Counted from the stretch's first letter, positions 47,001 through 58,766 are shown. The stretch: DNA of 64,000 nucleotides from Neostapfia colusana (GCA_030760725.1 JASWHV010000003.1:114794153-114858152), one strand, 5' to 3'. Numbers and translations: made by a program. Notes: generated by a model not told the origin, from the letters alone.

Positions 47001-47777
47001 GCCGGTGAGATGATCTTTGATCAGAGCCGGGGCAGCGGCGGCGTCGGAGGGCGAGGGCGAGAGGAAGGCAGGGGAGCCGTGCAGCGGTGGAATTATTGGG
47101 ACATCCAAGCGCAGAGGGGGATGAGAGCGAGGTCCACGCCTTTGTCGTGCCTGGCCCACCCACCCTTTTTTCTATTCTCCTCCACCCGCCGCCCTACGCT
47201 CCAGCCCTCTCACCGACACGCGGGCCCGACCACACCCCGGACGCGGGTACGATGTGCACCTGACTTGGATGCCAAGTTGCCGCCCCTTTCCTTGCGCCGT
47301 AAGCAAAATGGCGACGGCCCAATGCCAAAGTCCGCCCATCCACTGTTCACACTGGGGTCAATGGTCTCTGCGGCCGCATCGGGGTCGTCCATCGCCTGCA
47401 GATATTTCGTTTTCTATTTCTTCCCCCTTGCGTGCGTTACTGAAGCACGAGCCGCAACCCGACATGGTGGCGCCGGATTTTGAAAGTGTTTTCCCACAGT
47501 TCGGTTTGGAACGTTTTCCTATTTCTTCCCGCTTGCATGCGTTACTGAAGCACGAGCCGCAACCTGACGTGGTGGCGCCGGATTCTGAAAGTGTTTTCCC
47601 ACAGTTCGGTTTGTGTCCACTTCAGATCCATTGGTGGACTAGTTAAGGCCCTAACAGCTTCTGAACCATAATTTTCACAAAAAATAATTAAAAATGTATC
47701 AAACAACAAGATTTTGCAGCAGTTTATCAGTTCAATTATTTTTCTCTAAAAATAGAACAAAAGCAGAATATAAACAC
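47001..47777. other. SRO upstream region with a 105-bp tandem duplication
   Basis: GC-rich to about 47640, then AT-rich. 47416-47520 and 47521-47613 are two copies sharing TTACTGAAGCACGAGCCGCA and GAAAGTGTTTTCCCACAGTT. Small open frames span the repeat but have no recognisable domain. 47646-47777 is AT-rich, without features. Confidence 0.55.
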
Positions 47778-48350
47778 TGTCAGAGTGTGAGCTGCGACAC
47801 TCCTCCCGGCCTGCTACGGGCTCGCGAGGTTCTTTGATTGGAGGGGGTTTGTCGTTCCTTCGCGATCGAACTCGAGAGAGCGGGTGAACATCGAGATTTA
47901 CGTGGTTCGAGCCGCCGGAGCGTAATACCCTACGTCCACGGGAGTGCTTGTTGTATTGTCTTCGCGTATGAGTGTGTGAGGGTGCAGGGTTGCGAACCCT
48001 TTGTCAGACCTTTTATAGTCCAAGGCCGGGGTGGTTACAATATGGCTTGGGGCCCGACACATGACCCTGAAGCTATGTGAACTCTATACATGATCTAGAG
48101 TTTTACACTTTGAGTAGAGTAGTCGGTGGGGGAGTTAAGTCCCGCCGCCTGACACGCTGAGCGCCCCTGTCCGGGTGCCAAGTGATGATGAAGACGTCGT
48201 CTTGTAATCGCGTCTTCTCACCCTGCTTGGGCGGCTTCGTGCCGTTGGACGGCACTGTACCGCTGTCACGCCTCCATCTTTCCCGCGTGGTGGTTATACG
48301 TGGGAAACGAAAATATTGCACGTCTTTGGCGTAGTGGGCGCGCTCGACAG
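47778..48350 (-). repeat. LTR-like segment (Tat family), minus orientation
   Basis: It starts TGTCAGAGTG...GACACTCC, matching the left end of the solo LTR at 4619 (TGTCGAAGTG...GACACTTCC), and stays alignable to about 48280 (shared ATTTACGTGGTTCG block, TTTATAG..CAAGGCC minus-strand TATA, and GCCGTTGG.CGGCACTGT). The right limit is uncertain; TCGACA near 48352 is one candidate. No matching duplication was found downstream, so the other end of this element is lost or outside the window. Confidence 0.6.
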
Positions 48351-48404
48351 TCGAAGCGGCAGCGCGTCGGACGCGTGTCTACTTTTGACTGATGGGTCAC
48401 GACG

Positions 48405-48785
48405 ACACCCTCGCGGGGTTGCCTCGGGGTAATTACTGCGGCAGTCCACGGGTCGGTCGCTGCGGTTCTACCGCGCCGCTTTTCTCGGGAACCGCCAGAC
48501 ATTCCCGAGAAGTTACCCGCCTGGCCCCCAGTGTGTGACGGGTGGACTTGGGTCCTACCCATCATTGGGGGAGGTGAGTGCCGCGGCGACGTGCTCGAGG
48601 GGTTGCCTCACGTTTTTTACTGTAGCAGCCCACAGGTTGGTCGCTATAGTTCCACGCACCGCTTTTCTTAGGAACCGCCGTACGTTCCCGAGAACTTACC
48701 CGTCTGGCCCTCAGTGTCTGACGGGTGGACCTAGGTCCTACCCATCATTGAGGGAGGAGAGTATCCCGCAGCGTGCAGCGGTGGA
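48405..48785 (+). repeat. Tandem duplication of about 190 bp in retrotransposon DNA
   Basis: Copy 1 (about 48405-48590) and copy 2 (about 48591-48785) share GGGGTTGCCTC, TTTTCT..GGAACCGCC, TGACGGGTGGAC and CTACCCATCATTG. The window start (1-150) holds only one such unit, so the duplication is specific to this copy. Confidence 0.8.
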
Positions 48786-49143
48786 AACCCAATCGCCGCG
48801 CCCGTTGCCCTGCTAGAGGTTGGGGATGTATATAAAAGGAGGCCTTCTGGAGAAGGGTGGTACCTTCCTACATCTTGCGGCCTTCATCTTCCTCTTGCAC
48901 GCTGGAAGCCTCCGCTTCCCAGCGCTCTCATCCACCTCATGTCCTCGCACTAGTGGCCGTCTTCGTCCACTTTTGCGAGATGTTTGTGTGCGTGCGGCCT
49001 TCGGTGCGGCTCTTCGAGGCGTCCTTCTCCTTGGCAGTCCCGGATAGAAGCACAAGCCATCCAGATGGCCCGCCGATGGTAAGGGAATCCGTCGGGAACA
49101 AGATCCTTGATTCGTAGGGTGTCACCACGCCAGTGTTGGGGAG
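48786..49143 (+). mobile_element. Retrotransposon TATA unit, left part (split by CACTA)
   Basis: Homologous to 150-500: GCAGCGGTGG, then TATATAAAAGGAGGCC (TATAAAA at 48831-48837), then a CT-rich leader and a weakly open frame (CVRPSVRLFEASFSLAVPDR). It stops at the CACTA insertion point and resumes after it at 58786. Confidence 0.65.
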
Positions 49144-49158
49144 TATCACTACAGGAAT

Positions 49159-49570
49159 CGGGACTATAGACGACGGCCGGAAACCGTCGTCAATAAGGAC
49201 ACTACCGTCGTCAATAAGTTATTGACGACGGTAAAAGTTTATAGACGACGGTTTTCAGCTGTCGTCAATTATTAGTCGTCAATAAGTTTATTGACGACGG
49301 TAACCGTCGTCAATAAATTTATTGACAACAGCTAAATCTAGCTGTCGTCAATAAACTTATTGACGACAGCTAAACCAGGCTGTCGTCAATAAGCTTATTG
49401 ACGGCGGCCAGAAAACCGTCGTCAGTAACCGTGGCTTATTGACGACGGTTTACACTAGGCCGTCGTCAATAACAATTGCTTATTAACGACGGTTTCTGGT
49501 ACCTGGCCGTCGTCAATACTAATGGCTTATTGACGACGGCCAAGTACCAGAAACCGTCGTCAATAAGCTT
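49159..49570. repeat. CACTA left subterminal repeats
   Basis: Fifteen exact GTCGTCAAT/ATTGACGAC cores plus several one-base variants occur in about 410 bp, in both orientations and often as facing pairs that can form hairpins. In En/Spm the subterminal motif is bound by TNPA, so this is the probable TNPA-like binding region; that role is inferred. Confidence 0.9.
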
Positions 49571-49699
49571 TTCAATTTTTTTTAAAAAAACAGAAAATCC
49601 TGCCCTGGCTTCGAGGCCAGCCCTGGCTCGATGGCCAGATCACAAGCAATCAAAATATACATCACAGAATTGCATAAAAACACTATACGCACGCCACAC

Positions 49700-52286
49700 T
49701 ACCCTATGCTACCCCGACCGCTGCCACCGGAGTCCAGGAAGTCGTCGTGCGCTCGTCCAAACGCTGGTTGCTGAGGGGATGGAGTTTCCTGAGCCCGTGT
49801 CGCCGATCCCTATGATGTACATGTATAGTTAGACAAATTAGAAGTTCACAAATGTGTATATGATTAAATAAACTCATTACAAGTTAAAATTGAGCAAGTT
49901 AGCTAGATTTGGCTATGTTTGAGTAAGTTTGCTCATATTTTACTAAGTTTGAGAAGTATGGACTAGTAGTGTTTGTGTTTGAGCTAGTTCAAAAAGTTTT
50001 GGCTATGTTTGAGTAAGTTTGGTCATATTTGACTATAGTTGAGTAAGTTGTACCATATTTTACTCAGTTTGAGGATGTTTAACTAGTTTTCTCTAAGTTT
50101 AAGTAAGTTTGATCAAATTCAACTAAATTTGAGCAAATTTAACTAGTTGCAGCTATTATGAGAAATTTTGTACCTGTGCTCCTGACGTCGGCCCCTGTGG
50201 TAGCTGTATCGGTGGCGGCGCCCACTGAGGAAAGACAACGGGTTGTCCTGTGGCCATAGCCTGCAAATATGAAGTAAATTATTATACATGTCATTTATAT
50301 ATTAGAAACGTTGAGTACATTGATCTGAACTTACCTGCATGGCAGCTTGCAGCTGTAGCATGTACGAGTGTTGATACTCGTCCCTAGCCCGGAGCTCGGC
50401 TACCTGCCTCTCGTTCGCGAGCCTCAACGCTTCCTGCGTCCTCTAGAGCTCCTCCTGGACACTCTGGAGCTCCAGATCACGGCTGCCACGCCTACTGGAT
50501 CCACCCTGCGATGAAGAGGCCCTCGAGTAAGACCGCGCCTCCCTCGAGTCTACTACTCCATCGAAGATGGCCAACCTACACAACGAAGTAAGAGTATTAA
50601 AGTTTCGTATCTCGAAGTTAATGAAAGTAAATGAAAACAACAGAACTCACCGGCCGTGAGGTTTACCGCCACCGCTTGCATAGGCGGCTTCAGGTACGAT
50701 CGGCGAGTTCTGCCAATCGTAATCATCGCCTCGAAGCCTCCGCACCTCCTCCCCATACTTTTCCTGAAAATACAGAAAATTAAAGTCATCAGAAGTTTTA
50801 AAGATAATACAATTAAGTCAACTAAAGAACTCACCAACGTCTCTGTCGCTGTCTGAGAAGACAGCTGATCAGGCTGCGAGGGGTCACTTCCCATGTGACC
50901 CCTCCTCCACACCTGGATAGCGGTCGGCTCCTGACCTATCTCGCGCTCCTATCGATACGTGTTAGCATAATGGTAGCGATAGAAATTAACTAGAATATAA
51001 TTCGAGTATCACTTACCATCCGTTTAGCAAGGCGTACGTAGCCGTCCCCGCCAAGACGGTGTTTCCCGTCCGTCCCTCGACTCTGTCGGCGGGTCATCGA
51101 CACGCCTTGGAAGCCCTGGCTCGCCCAACGAGCACACAGGGAACTGTAGGCGTCCGGACAGGACTCAAGCCACGGTACGCTGACCTGCACACATTTGTTG
51201 TTGGATGAAAACATTGATGAAAATTGGATAATGAAGCAAAGTAAAATAAAGAATTTACCTCTGCGTACTGTGCCTCCGTCAAGTACTTGTCCGCCACATC
51301 CCTAAACTGCCCCGGCTCACCCTCGTCCGGATGCAACTTATAGTACGCCTTCGTAGCCTGAATGTGAGCCGTTGAAATCGACTGCGTCAGGAGCTTCCTA
51401 GCGTTGTTGTTGAAGACCAGGCGAGCGTGATCCAGCTGGGCCTCGTCCTCCAAACGGTAATATTTCTACAAGTAGAAATATACAAGTTAATATATTTAAC
51501 ATATAATAGGTTCGCATTTAACAAATAGACGATTTACTTACCATGAATTCATGCCACACATGCTCCTGGTGGTTGCCGTAGGTAATGTCCTGGGCCGTAG
51601 CGTAATCGTCCCAAGACGTAGCAGCCCGTCCGTTCACTAGACCGGGGTAGTGACAACGGATGAGCTGGCCCAGGACAGCGTTGACCTGGCGGTGGCGTCC
51701 TTGACCCGTGAACGAGTCATCGGCCCAAGACCTAATACACGATTCTCAATTAGTACATATATAAGTGTTAAAATATCTAAATTGATTTGTTATAGATTTA
51801 CTTACCTATCGCCAACCGGACGAATAACGACCCAATCTTCTGGCCGTGCAGGAACCGGAGGAGGAGCCACGTAGTGGCTCCTCCTGTAACGCCGCTGTGG
51901 AGCCGGCTCCACATCAGGCTCTGTGGAAGGCTCTGAAGCAGGGTCTGAATCCTGCGGTGCCGGAACCTGAAGAGGATCCGAAGCAGGATCTGTAACAGGC
52001 TCCGAAACCTGTGGTGTCTGAAGAGGACCCCTGGCCTCTGTCTCCTCAGACGTAGAGTCGTCCTAAAAATTTGAAGATTGGTAATATAGATTTAAGAAAG
52101 TTATTTATATAATTTATGTAATTAATTATTCTTTACCTGTCGTGACCGCTCTCGTGACCCCTGGCCTCTGTCGAGGCCCAACAGCTGAGACAGTCTACCA
52201 TTGCTAGACTGACAGCCCTGGAAAACGGAGTCTGCTCTCGGGGGCAGAAAGCCCCGCGTCCCCCGTCGTCTACTGCTCGATGACAT
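49700..52286 (-). pseudogene. TNPA-like protein of the CACTA element, one stop codon
   Basis: Exons deduced from splice signals: 52286-52137 (ATG at 52286), 52062-51806, 51731-51542, 51465-51259, 51184-51017, 50948-50835, 50763-50651, 50575-50337, then about 50270-50170 and a last exon near 49812-49710. The central part (YATAQDITYGNHQEHVWHEF, then FNNNARKLLTQSISTAH and KAYYKLHP) matches the plant En/Spm Transposase_24-type family. A C-terminal coiled-coil-like stretch follows (QEALRLANERQVAELRARDE). In exon 8 a TAG at 50443-50445 is in frame just before it. Conserved-looking sequence and splice sites continue beyond, so the stop seems recent. Confidence 0.8.
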
Positions 52287-52373
52287 CCTGATGAAAGGAA
52301 ATTTGATAATGAATTTAAAGGAAAATATAGAAGACGAAAGAAGAGATGAAAGAAACGATACTTGTACTTAATT

Positions 52374-55300
52374 TCAAAATTCATCAGTATCATGATCATG
52401 TACTCTACTTCGTAAACCGGACCATCGATCTTTTGTCATGGTTGTTCGCCGTTTTCGTTTTTTCACATTATGAGTCTGTACATCTTGTGCATCTCCAACT
52501 AATTCATCGAGTCGTAGACCAGGCTCAACGACAAAAGAATCCGGCAACTCTTCTTCTTGGTAAACAACATCTGCCTCATCAATGTAACCAGTATTGTCCG
52601 GTGTATATAACCGCTCACGAGGATTCACCTTTTGTACAACCCACCATGCACTAAGTTTTTCGCATGGATATTGTAGATAGTACACTTGTTCGACTTGGTG
52701 TGCAAGGACAAAGGTGTCGTAGCCTCGTAGTCGGTCCTTGTGTTTGACTTCTACCATGCCAAATTGGTTTTGTCGAGTTCCATTGTTATTATCAAACCAA
52801 TCATAGTCAAAGAAGACTACTTTAAGGTCTTTACTCCCGACAAAACTAAATTCTAGGATTTTGTTTATGATCCCATAGAAATTAGTTTCATGTCGTTCGG
52901 CATCGGCGGCCCTTGTCACAACTCCGGTGTTTGATGTTGCCCTTAGAGGACGTTGAGCTTCAAATTGAGTTGAACGGAATCGGAACCCATTGACATCATA
53001 TCGACCGAAGAGTTTAACTTTAATGGATCCGTTGGACAGTTGTCGCAAATCTTCATGAACACCGACTTGTGTCTTGCACTGTCCAACATATGAAGTAAGA
53101 AGACTATTTTATGCTATGAACATAATTACTAAGAGGAACAAGACAAGGAAAACGTTACATGATTTCGAAACCACGTTTGGAAGTTAGGTCCTCCATTTAC
53201 TCCATAGTGTCGCATTGTTTGTATTTGCTTGCTAGTAGGTTGCTGCTTAGACTTCCAATTTTGTCGATCGAACTCACTAAATCAGGACAAAAAAGAATTA
53301 TTGGTGTAGATGTATAACACACCACACAAATTAGTATAGATGTTGAACAACCACTTACTGAAAAAAATTGTCCATCCCATCTATGTTAGCGTACATGTAT
53401 AACAAAGCAGCTGCCTTTTCATCTGCTGAAGCATCATAGCTCGTGCCACTACCAACAGTGGTGCCTCTCGTTTGAAAAAGTGAGAGTTCGCTACAAGAGG
53501 TTGCTTCAGCCATATTATACCGTAACACCGATGCATTAACATTGTGTTCTTCTGCAAAGTAGACACTTGAAAAGTATCCTATCTCCTGAAGTGTAAATGC
53601 TTCGGCGATGCATCCTTCAACCCTTGCCCTATTACGAACCATCGATTTTAGACATCTGAGTGCTCTTTCAATGTGGTACATCCACCTATATTGAACAGGG
53701 CCACCTACTTTAGCTTCATATGGAAGATGGATTAGAAGGTGTTGCATTGGATTGAAGAACCCTGGAGGAAATACTTTTTCCATCTTACATAAAAGCACGG
53801 GTATCTCTTTTTCCAACTTCTCCATCATCTCCCTTTTGATTTCTTTAGCACAAAGCTGTCTATAAAAATAGCTAAGCTCGGCTAACACCTTCCAAACCTC
53901 ATCGTCAAGATAGCCTCGAAACATAACCGGCAGAAGTCTTTCCATGATTATGTGATAATCATGGCTCTTCAAACCAGTAAGATTTCCAGTCTTAACATTA
54001 ATGGCTCTTCTCAGGCTAGCAGCAAAACCGTCTGGGAACTTCAACTGTTTCAACCACTTGAAGACTTCTTTCTTTTCTTTTGGTCGAAGGCAGAAAGAAG
54101 CTCGTGGTTTGCCACCAGCTTCGGAGAGCTCAAGACTTGGTCGGTTACAAACCTCTGCCAAATCCTTCCGAGCTTTTATATTGTCTTTTGTTTTTCCCGT
54201 CATATCCAAGCACGTGCTTATGATGCATTCGCCCATGTTACGTTCCTGGTGCATGACATCAATGTTATGCATTAGAATTAAAGACTTCATATACGGTAAC
54301 TCCCATAGTGCACATATATGAGTCCAATTGTGATCCTCTCCGTAACCAACAAAATATCCAGGACGACCTTCATCTGGCACTAGATTATTGAGCTGTTTAA
54401 CAATTTCCGACCCGTTCAGACGTTGTGGTGGTCCCTTTTTTACAATGGTACCCTTCCTGAAGGCATTTCTCTGTTGCCTAAACACGTGATTTGGCGGTAA
54501 CCAACGTCTATGACAATCAAAGTAGCATATCTTGCCACCATGACTTAGACGAAAACAATCCGTGTCCGAAGCACATATTGGACATGTCAATCGACCATGA
54601 GTGCTCCAGCCAGAAAACATGCCGTAAGCTGGAAAATCATGAACAGACCACAAGTACGCAGCTCGAAGGTTGAATTTCTGTTTTCTATAACAGTCGTACG
54701 CTTCGACTCCTGTCCATAACATTTTGAACTCTTCAATCAATGGCTGCATCATCACGTTCAGTCGTGAACCAGGATGATCCGGTCCAGGTACAATAAGGCA
54801 TAGGAACATGAACTCATACTTCATACAAAGCGATGGTGGTAAGTTGTACGGAATAGCGAACACGGGCCAACATGAGTATGGTGTGGCGTTTGTACTAAAC
54901 GGTGAGAAGCCATCTGTCGCCAATCCAAAGCGAATATTTCTCGCGTCATTGGTGAAATCTAGATCGAAGTGGTCAAGCGCCTTCCATGCCTCACCGTCCG
55001 ACGGGTGCACCATCATGCTGTTGTTCTCACGTACACCTTCTTTATGCCACCTCATGTGTCTAGCTGTTTTTTTAGATAGAAACAAACGCTTGAACCTAGG
55101 TGTGACAGGCAAGTAGCGAAGCTGCTTCTGTGCGACTTGAGTCATTACTTTTGAACCGTCGTCATTAACAACTTCGACAAATCTCGCTTTACCACATTTT
55201 AAGCACTTGTTCTCGTTGGCATGCTCTCTCCAAAAAAGCATGCAATTGTCTAGACACATATCAATCTTCTCATATTTCATACCTAGACCAGAAATCAACT

Positions 55301-55871
55301 TCTTAGACTGATACATATCTTTAGGCACTTTATGTGGTTGTGGAAGGATATCGCTGATCAATTTGATAAGATCGTTGTAGCAGTTATTGGAGAAGAAATA
55401 CTTAGACTTAATGGCCATAAATCTAGTCATGAAAGTAAGGAGCGTCACTTCGGTGTGTTCATGCAACGGCTCTTCTGAAGCTTTGAGAAGCGTGAAAAAC
55501 GCTTCAACCTCCGTTGGAGGAGGATCCTCCATCAATTCAGGATTTATAGCATCAAGCATCTCGTCCATCCTATCGACCCCCGTGTTGTCATCCTCATCTG
55601 AAACTTGTAAGGGTTGAGAAGATTTCTCACCATGAAAGGTCCACACCTCATTATCTTGCATGAAACCGTATCGACATAAGTGAAACGCCAAATTCACTTT
55701 GTCCCAACACTTTGCACCTTGACATTTCGTACATGGGCACCGCACCTTATCGATCTTTGACAAGGAAAACGCTCGATCTACAAAAGCATCTGTCTTTGCG
55801 AACCACTCATCCGAGTGACCACCAGAACTGTTCTTCCAACCGGTATACATCCAACTACGATCCTCACCCAT
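52374..55871 (-). CDS. TNP2-type (TNPD) transposase of the CACTA element
   Basis: Catalytic transposase of En/Spm elements, which cuts at the CACTA ends with help from TNPA. Exons 55871-53359, 53276-53159 and 53078-52374 join in frame (3,336 nt, about 1,111 aa) with GT-AG borders and no stop. N-terminus MGEDRSWMYTGW is the transposase-associated domain (CX2C: CPCTKC). The TNP2 core follows (NCMLFWREHANENKCLKCG, CPICASDTDCFRLSHGGK, LHNIDVMHQERN), then a DUF4218-like region (HLLIHLPYEAKVGGPVQYRWMY) and, in exon 3, a DUF4216-like region (FYGIINKILEFSF, VFFDYDWFD). Length and domain order fit a full family member. Whether it is expressed is unknown. Confidence 0.93.
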
Positions 55872-56019
55872 GTTTGAATCTGCAGTTTAATGTCAAGGAA
55901 ATTATAGTTACTTTATAATTTATTTATGTCACGGCCCTACATCTATTGGAAAGGATAGGTCCTAAACCCACCCAAGAGTGATCGAGCGGAGCGTGCTCAC
56001 GACGAGACGCGTGGTATGG

Positions 56020-56124
56020 ATCCGAACGAAATTTCGGCAGCATAACCCCGCTGTTCTCCACTGCACGCCTGAAAATGGTGCAGCAGAGAACAACAGGGTT
56101 ATGCCGTCGAAATCTCGTCTAGAT
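56020..56124. repeat. Foldback repeat with 47-bp arms
   Basis: Arms 56020-56066 and 56078-56124 are reverse complements with about 8-9 mismatches, separated by an 11-nt loop. The core words are GGCAGCATAACC and its partner GGTTATGCCG. It could form a strong hairpin in RNA or single-stranded DNA. Confidence 0.85.
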
Positions 56125-56754
56125 CTAAACCCGCGTTTCATCACATGCCACGCCCCCTCGGTCACTCCCAGGCTGTCCAAAAAGGGACAATTCCGAACGT
56201 ACACGCCTCACATGCGCAACACATGTGAGACGGGCCCGTTCGAAACGGGTGACGCATGTTGTATAGGTTTACGTCAATCTTTCGTTTTGAGTCATTTAAA
56301 AGAGAGAGAGGAAAGAACGAGAGAGAAGGAAAAAAGGAGAGACAAAGAAGTGGGTCAGCCGTCCTAAGTTATGCCCCGTTGGGGCCTGCCATTATCTTAC
56401 GACGCCTTTAGGGTTAGCCGTCGTACGTTATACCCCGTTGTAAGTGGTTCAAAGATGAAACCGCACTGTTGGGGCCCGCCGTCCACGCGCGGGAGCTTGC
56501 CGTCCTCCGTGCCTGTCTCGACTAATACATTACCACTAAATGAGCCGTGACAGACCCTAAATGGGTCGTGTCAGGCCGGACCGGGCCGAAACCCATTTAT
56601 TTACATATAGTAACTAATCACACAATCAATCAAAGTATTAATTAAACAATAATCAATTACAATACTAATTAAACAATTAATCAACTAAGGTCGGACGGCG
56701 CGGCAGGGCGGGGCTTGGGGCGGGGCCGGGCGGCACAGCAGGGCGGGGCTCGGG

Positions 56755-56945
56755 GCGCGGTGATGGAGGGCTCCCATGTCCTTCATGGAGAACTCCTGTT
56801 GAAGAGTTGCAATGATGTGAAGTAAGGCTGAGCAGGAGGTAGTCTGTACAATGCCATTTACATAGAGCAACAAGTAGGCCATGTCAGAACCCTGGCGATA
56901 GACGAAAAAGCGAGGTATCAGACTTGGTTTCTACCCAAAATTTCG
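56755..56945 (-). pseudogene. Copia reverse transcriptase fragment carried by CACTA
   Basis: Minus strand: FVYRQGSDMAYLLLYVNG, then LQQEFSMKDMGALHH. This is the region around the Copia RT catalytic YVDD box, here YVNG. It is a scrap of under 200 bp, different in sequence from Copia 1 and 2, joined to GC-rich filler. Confidence 0.85.
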
Positions 56946-57057
56946 GGTTGGGAAATTCGGGTTTCTAAAAGTTCGGGTTTTCAGAATCACTACCTGAAAT
57001 CATACCCAAATTTTCGGTTAATCAAAAATTCGGGTGCCCGAAAATTCGGACCCAGGT

Positions 57058-57933
57058 CAATGTGAAAGTGGTGCGGATCTGCCGCTAGCCCACTTAGCCC
57101 GCCCCACTATAAATGTGCTAGCGGTAATAGCGAGGGTCCGCAAATTAGTTAGCAGAATGAGGTGGGCTTAGTCGCTTTGCCCGCTGGACGTTGCCACCGC
57201 GCCGCATAAACCTGCGTAAACCCACAAAGGTTACAGATGCGATGTCGAAGAAGCTCACGCTGGGGTGCACCGCAGAAGGCACTTGTCATTGATGAGCATG
57301 GCGTTCTTTCTGGGGGGTGGAAGTGCACTTGCTACCCATGTTCATCACCGAGGCGTCGAGTCAGGCAAGTTTATCTGATTCGTTGACGTCGATGTCGACG
57401 CGGCACTTTGCGAAGCTGTGCGTGTGGTTGGGCGCGACGTCGATGACGTCCTTGACGAACCTGGAGTACGCAGCCAACCTAGCGGAGATGGAGGAGAGGA
57501 GTGCGTCCTGGTCTAAAACGCTCTGCCGCTCGTTGGCTCGTGTAGTTCTTTTGTGCTCGGGCCAGTCAGTGTAGATGGAGGGTGCTGCGGCGAGGAGGGT
57601 GAGAAGGCTGCATGTGTCTCACTGCCCGGGGGAATCGATGGAGGACAGGCGAGCAGAATCAATGGACGCATGGTGATGCAGCGGCGAGCGAAAGGAGGGC
57701 GATAGTAGCTATGTAGCCTCATCGGCTGGCCGTGGCGACGGTGGAGAGCGCCAGTGAAAAATTTGCAGACACCCGCAAAGTCCGCAAGACTGCGAGTCAA
57801 TTCTCGCTAAGCCCACCAAACAAGAGCGGGTATCAAAAACTTAATTAGCGGCGTCCGCTAATCCTGCTGAAAAAATTAGTGGACAGTGCAGCGGCGTGCG
57901 GGCTGCCTGCAGCCCGCCCCACTTTCAGTCTGA
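57058..57933. mobile_element. Nested non-autonomous DNA element, 876 bp
   Basis: GACCCAGGT flanks both ends (57049-57057 and 57934-57942). Termini share TGAAAGTGG.GCGG: left CAATGTGAAAGTGGTGCGG, right (other strand) TCAGACTGAAAGTGGGGCGG. A 9-bp duplication suggests Mutator-like; the terminal words and an 8-bp reading would suit hAT. The interior is GC-rich with a short open frame (57317-57574) and no transposase domain. Confidence 0.8.
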
Positions 57934-58189
57934 GACCCAGGTTACCCATACTACCCGAATAGTGATATAACAACTAAAAACATTAGAAAATACTGCAACC
58001 AAAACAGCAATAAAATTAACATTTCAGTGGCAAAACTAAAATTTCATTAACATTACAGTAACATAATAAAATAGCAACAAGATTACAGCAACACGAACAT
58101 ATAAGATTGATGGTCACATTTTCCTTCTCATCGTCTTTTAAAATTTGACCAACTGACTTTTAAAATATGACAATCATCTCTGTAGTATG

Positions 58190-58450
58190 GGAGGCCGGAG
58201 GGGGAGGGGGAGGGAGATTTACCTCGGGCCAGAGACGGGAGGCGACGGCGGCGGCGGGGACGGGCGGCGGCGGCGGGGGGAAGGGCGGTGGCGAGGCCGG
58301 AGGGGGAGGGGGAGGGAGATTTTCCTCGGGCCAGAGACGGGCGGCGGCGGCGGCGGCGGGGACGGCTGGCGGCGGCGGGGGGAAGGGCGGCGGCGACGAG
58401 CGGGGACGGGCGTCGGCGGCGGGGGGAAGGGCGGCGGCGACGAGACGTCC
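58190..58450. repeat. GC-rich tandem duplication, period about 103 bp
   Basis: GGCCGGAGGGGGAGGGGGAGGG starts two copies (near 58191 and 58294), each followed by CCTCGGGCCAGAGACGGG and GGC/GGA repeats. Runs of G could form quadruplexes. Open frames over it are compositional. Confidence 0.8.
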
Positions 58451-58509
58451 GACGCGAGTCGGGAGGCGGCACTGGCCGCCTCCCGGCTCGCGCACGGGTT
58501 ATATGTCCC

Positions 58510-58766
58510 ATTATTGACGACGGTGCTAAGAAATTGTCGTCAATAAGGACCTTGTTGACGACGGTGCTAGGTCACCGTCGTCAATAACTACTCAGGTGGA
58601 CCCGAATTAAGTTAAAGACGACGGCCACCGTCGTCAATAATTTATTGACGACGGTGCTCGTCTAGCCGTCGTCAATAACTAAGTTATTGACGAGGGCTAG
58701 ATAAAGTCGTCGTCAATAACATTAAAGACGATGGCCCCGTCGTCAATAAATTTGGCCGTCGTCAAT
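58510..58766. repeat. CACTA right subterminal repeats
   Basis: Nine exact GTCGTCAAT/ATTGACGAC cores and several variants in about 255 bp, ending 19 bp from the terminal repeat. They are the counterpart of 49159-49570. Confidence 0.9.

Larger units (their letters stand above)
55872..57057. other. CACTA 5' region with acquired fragments
   Basis: The side upstream of both transposase genes. It contains a 105-bp foldback (56020-56124), a GA-rich run (56300-56350), a GC-rich run (56690-56760) and a Copia RT scrap (56755-56945). TTCGGGT words recur at 56935-57060. No complete gene. Confidence 0.5.

Noticed and set aside
49159..49570. CRISPR-like or satellite repeats
   Set aside because: Motifs occur in both orientations and stop at a CACTA terminus; they are subterminal transposon motifs.
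57317..57574. 85-aa open frame in the nested DNA element
   Set aside because: No transposase motif, and a chance frame in GC-rich sequence is likely.
58160..58587. Several Gly/Arg- or Pro-rich open frames near the CACTA right end
   Set aside because: They come from a GC-rich tandem duplication, with no recognisable domain.
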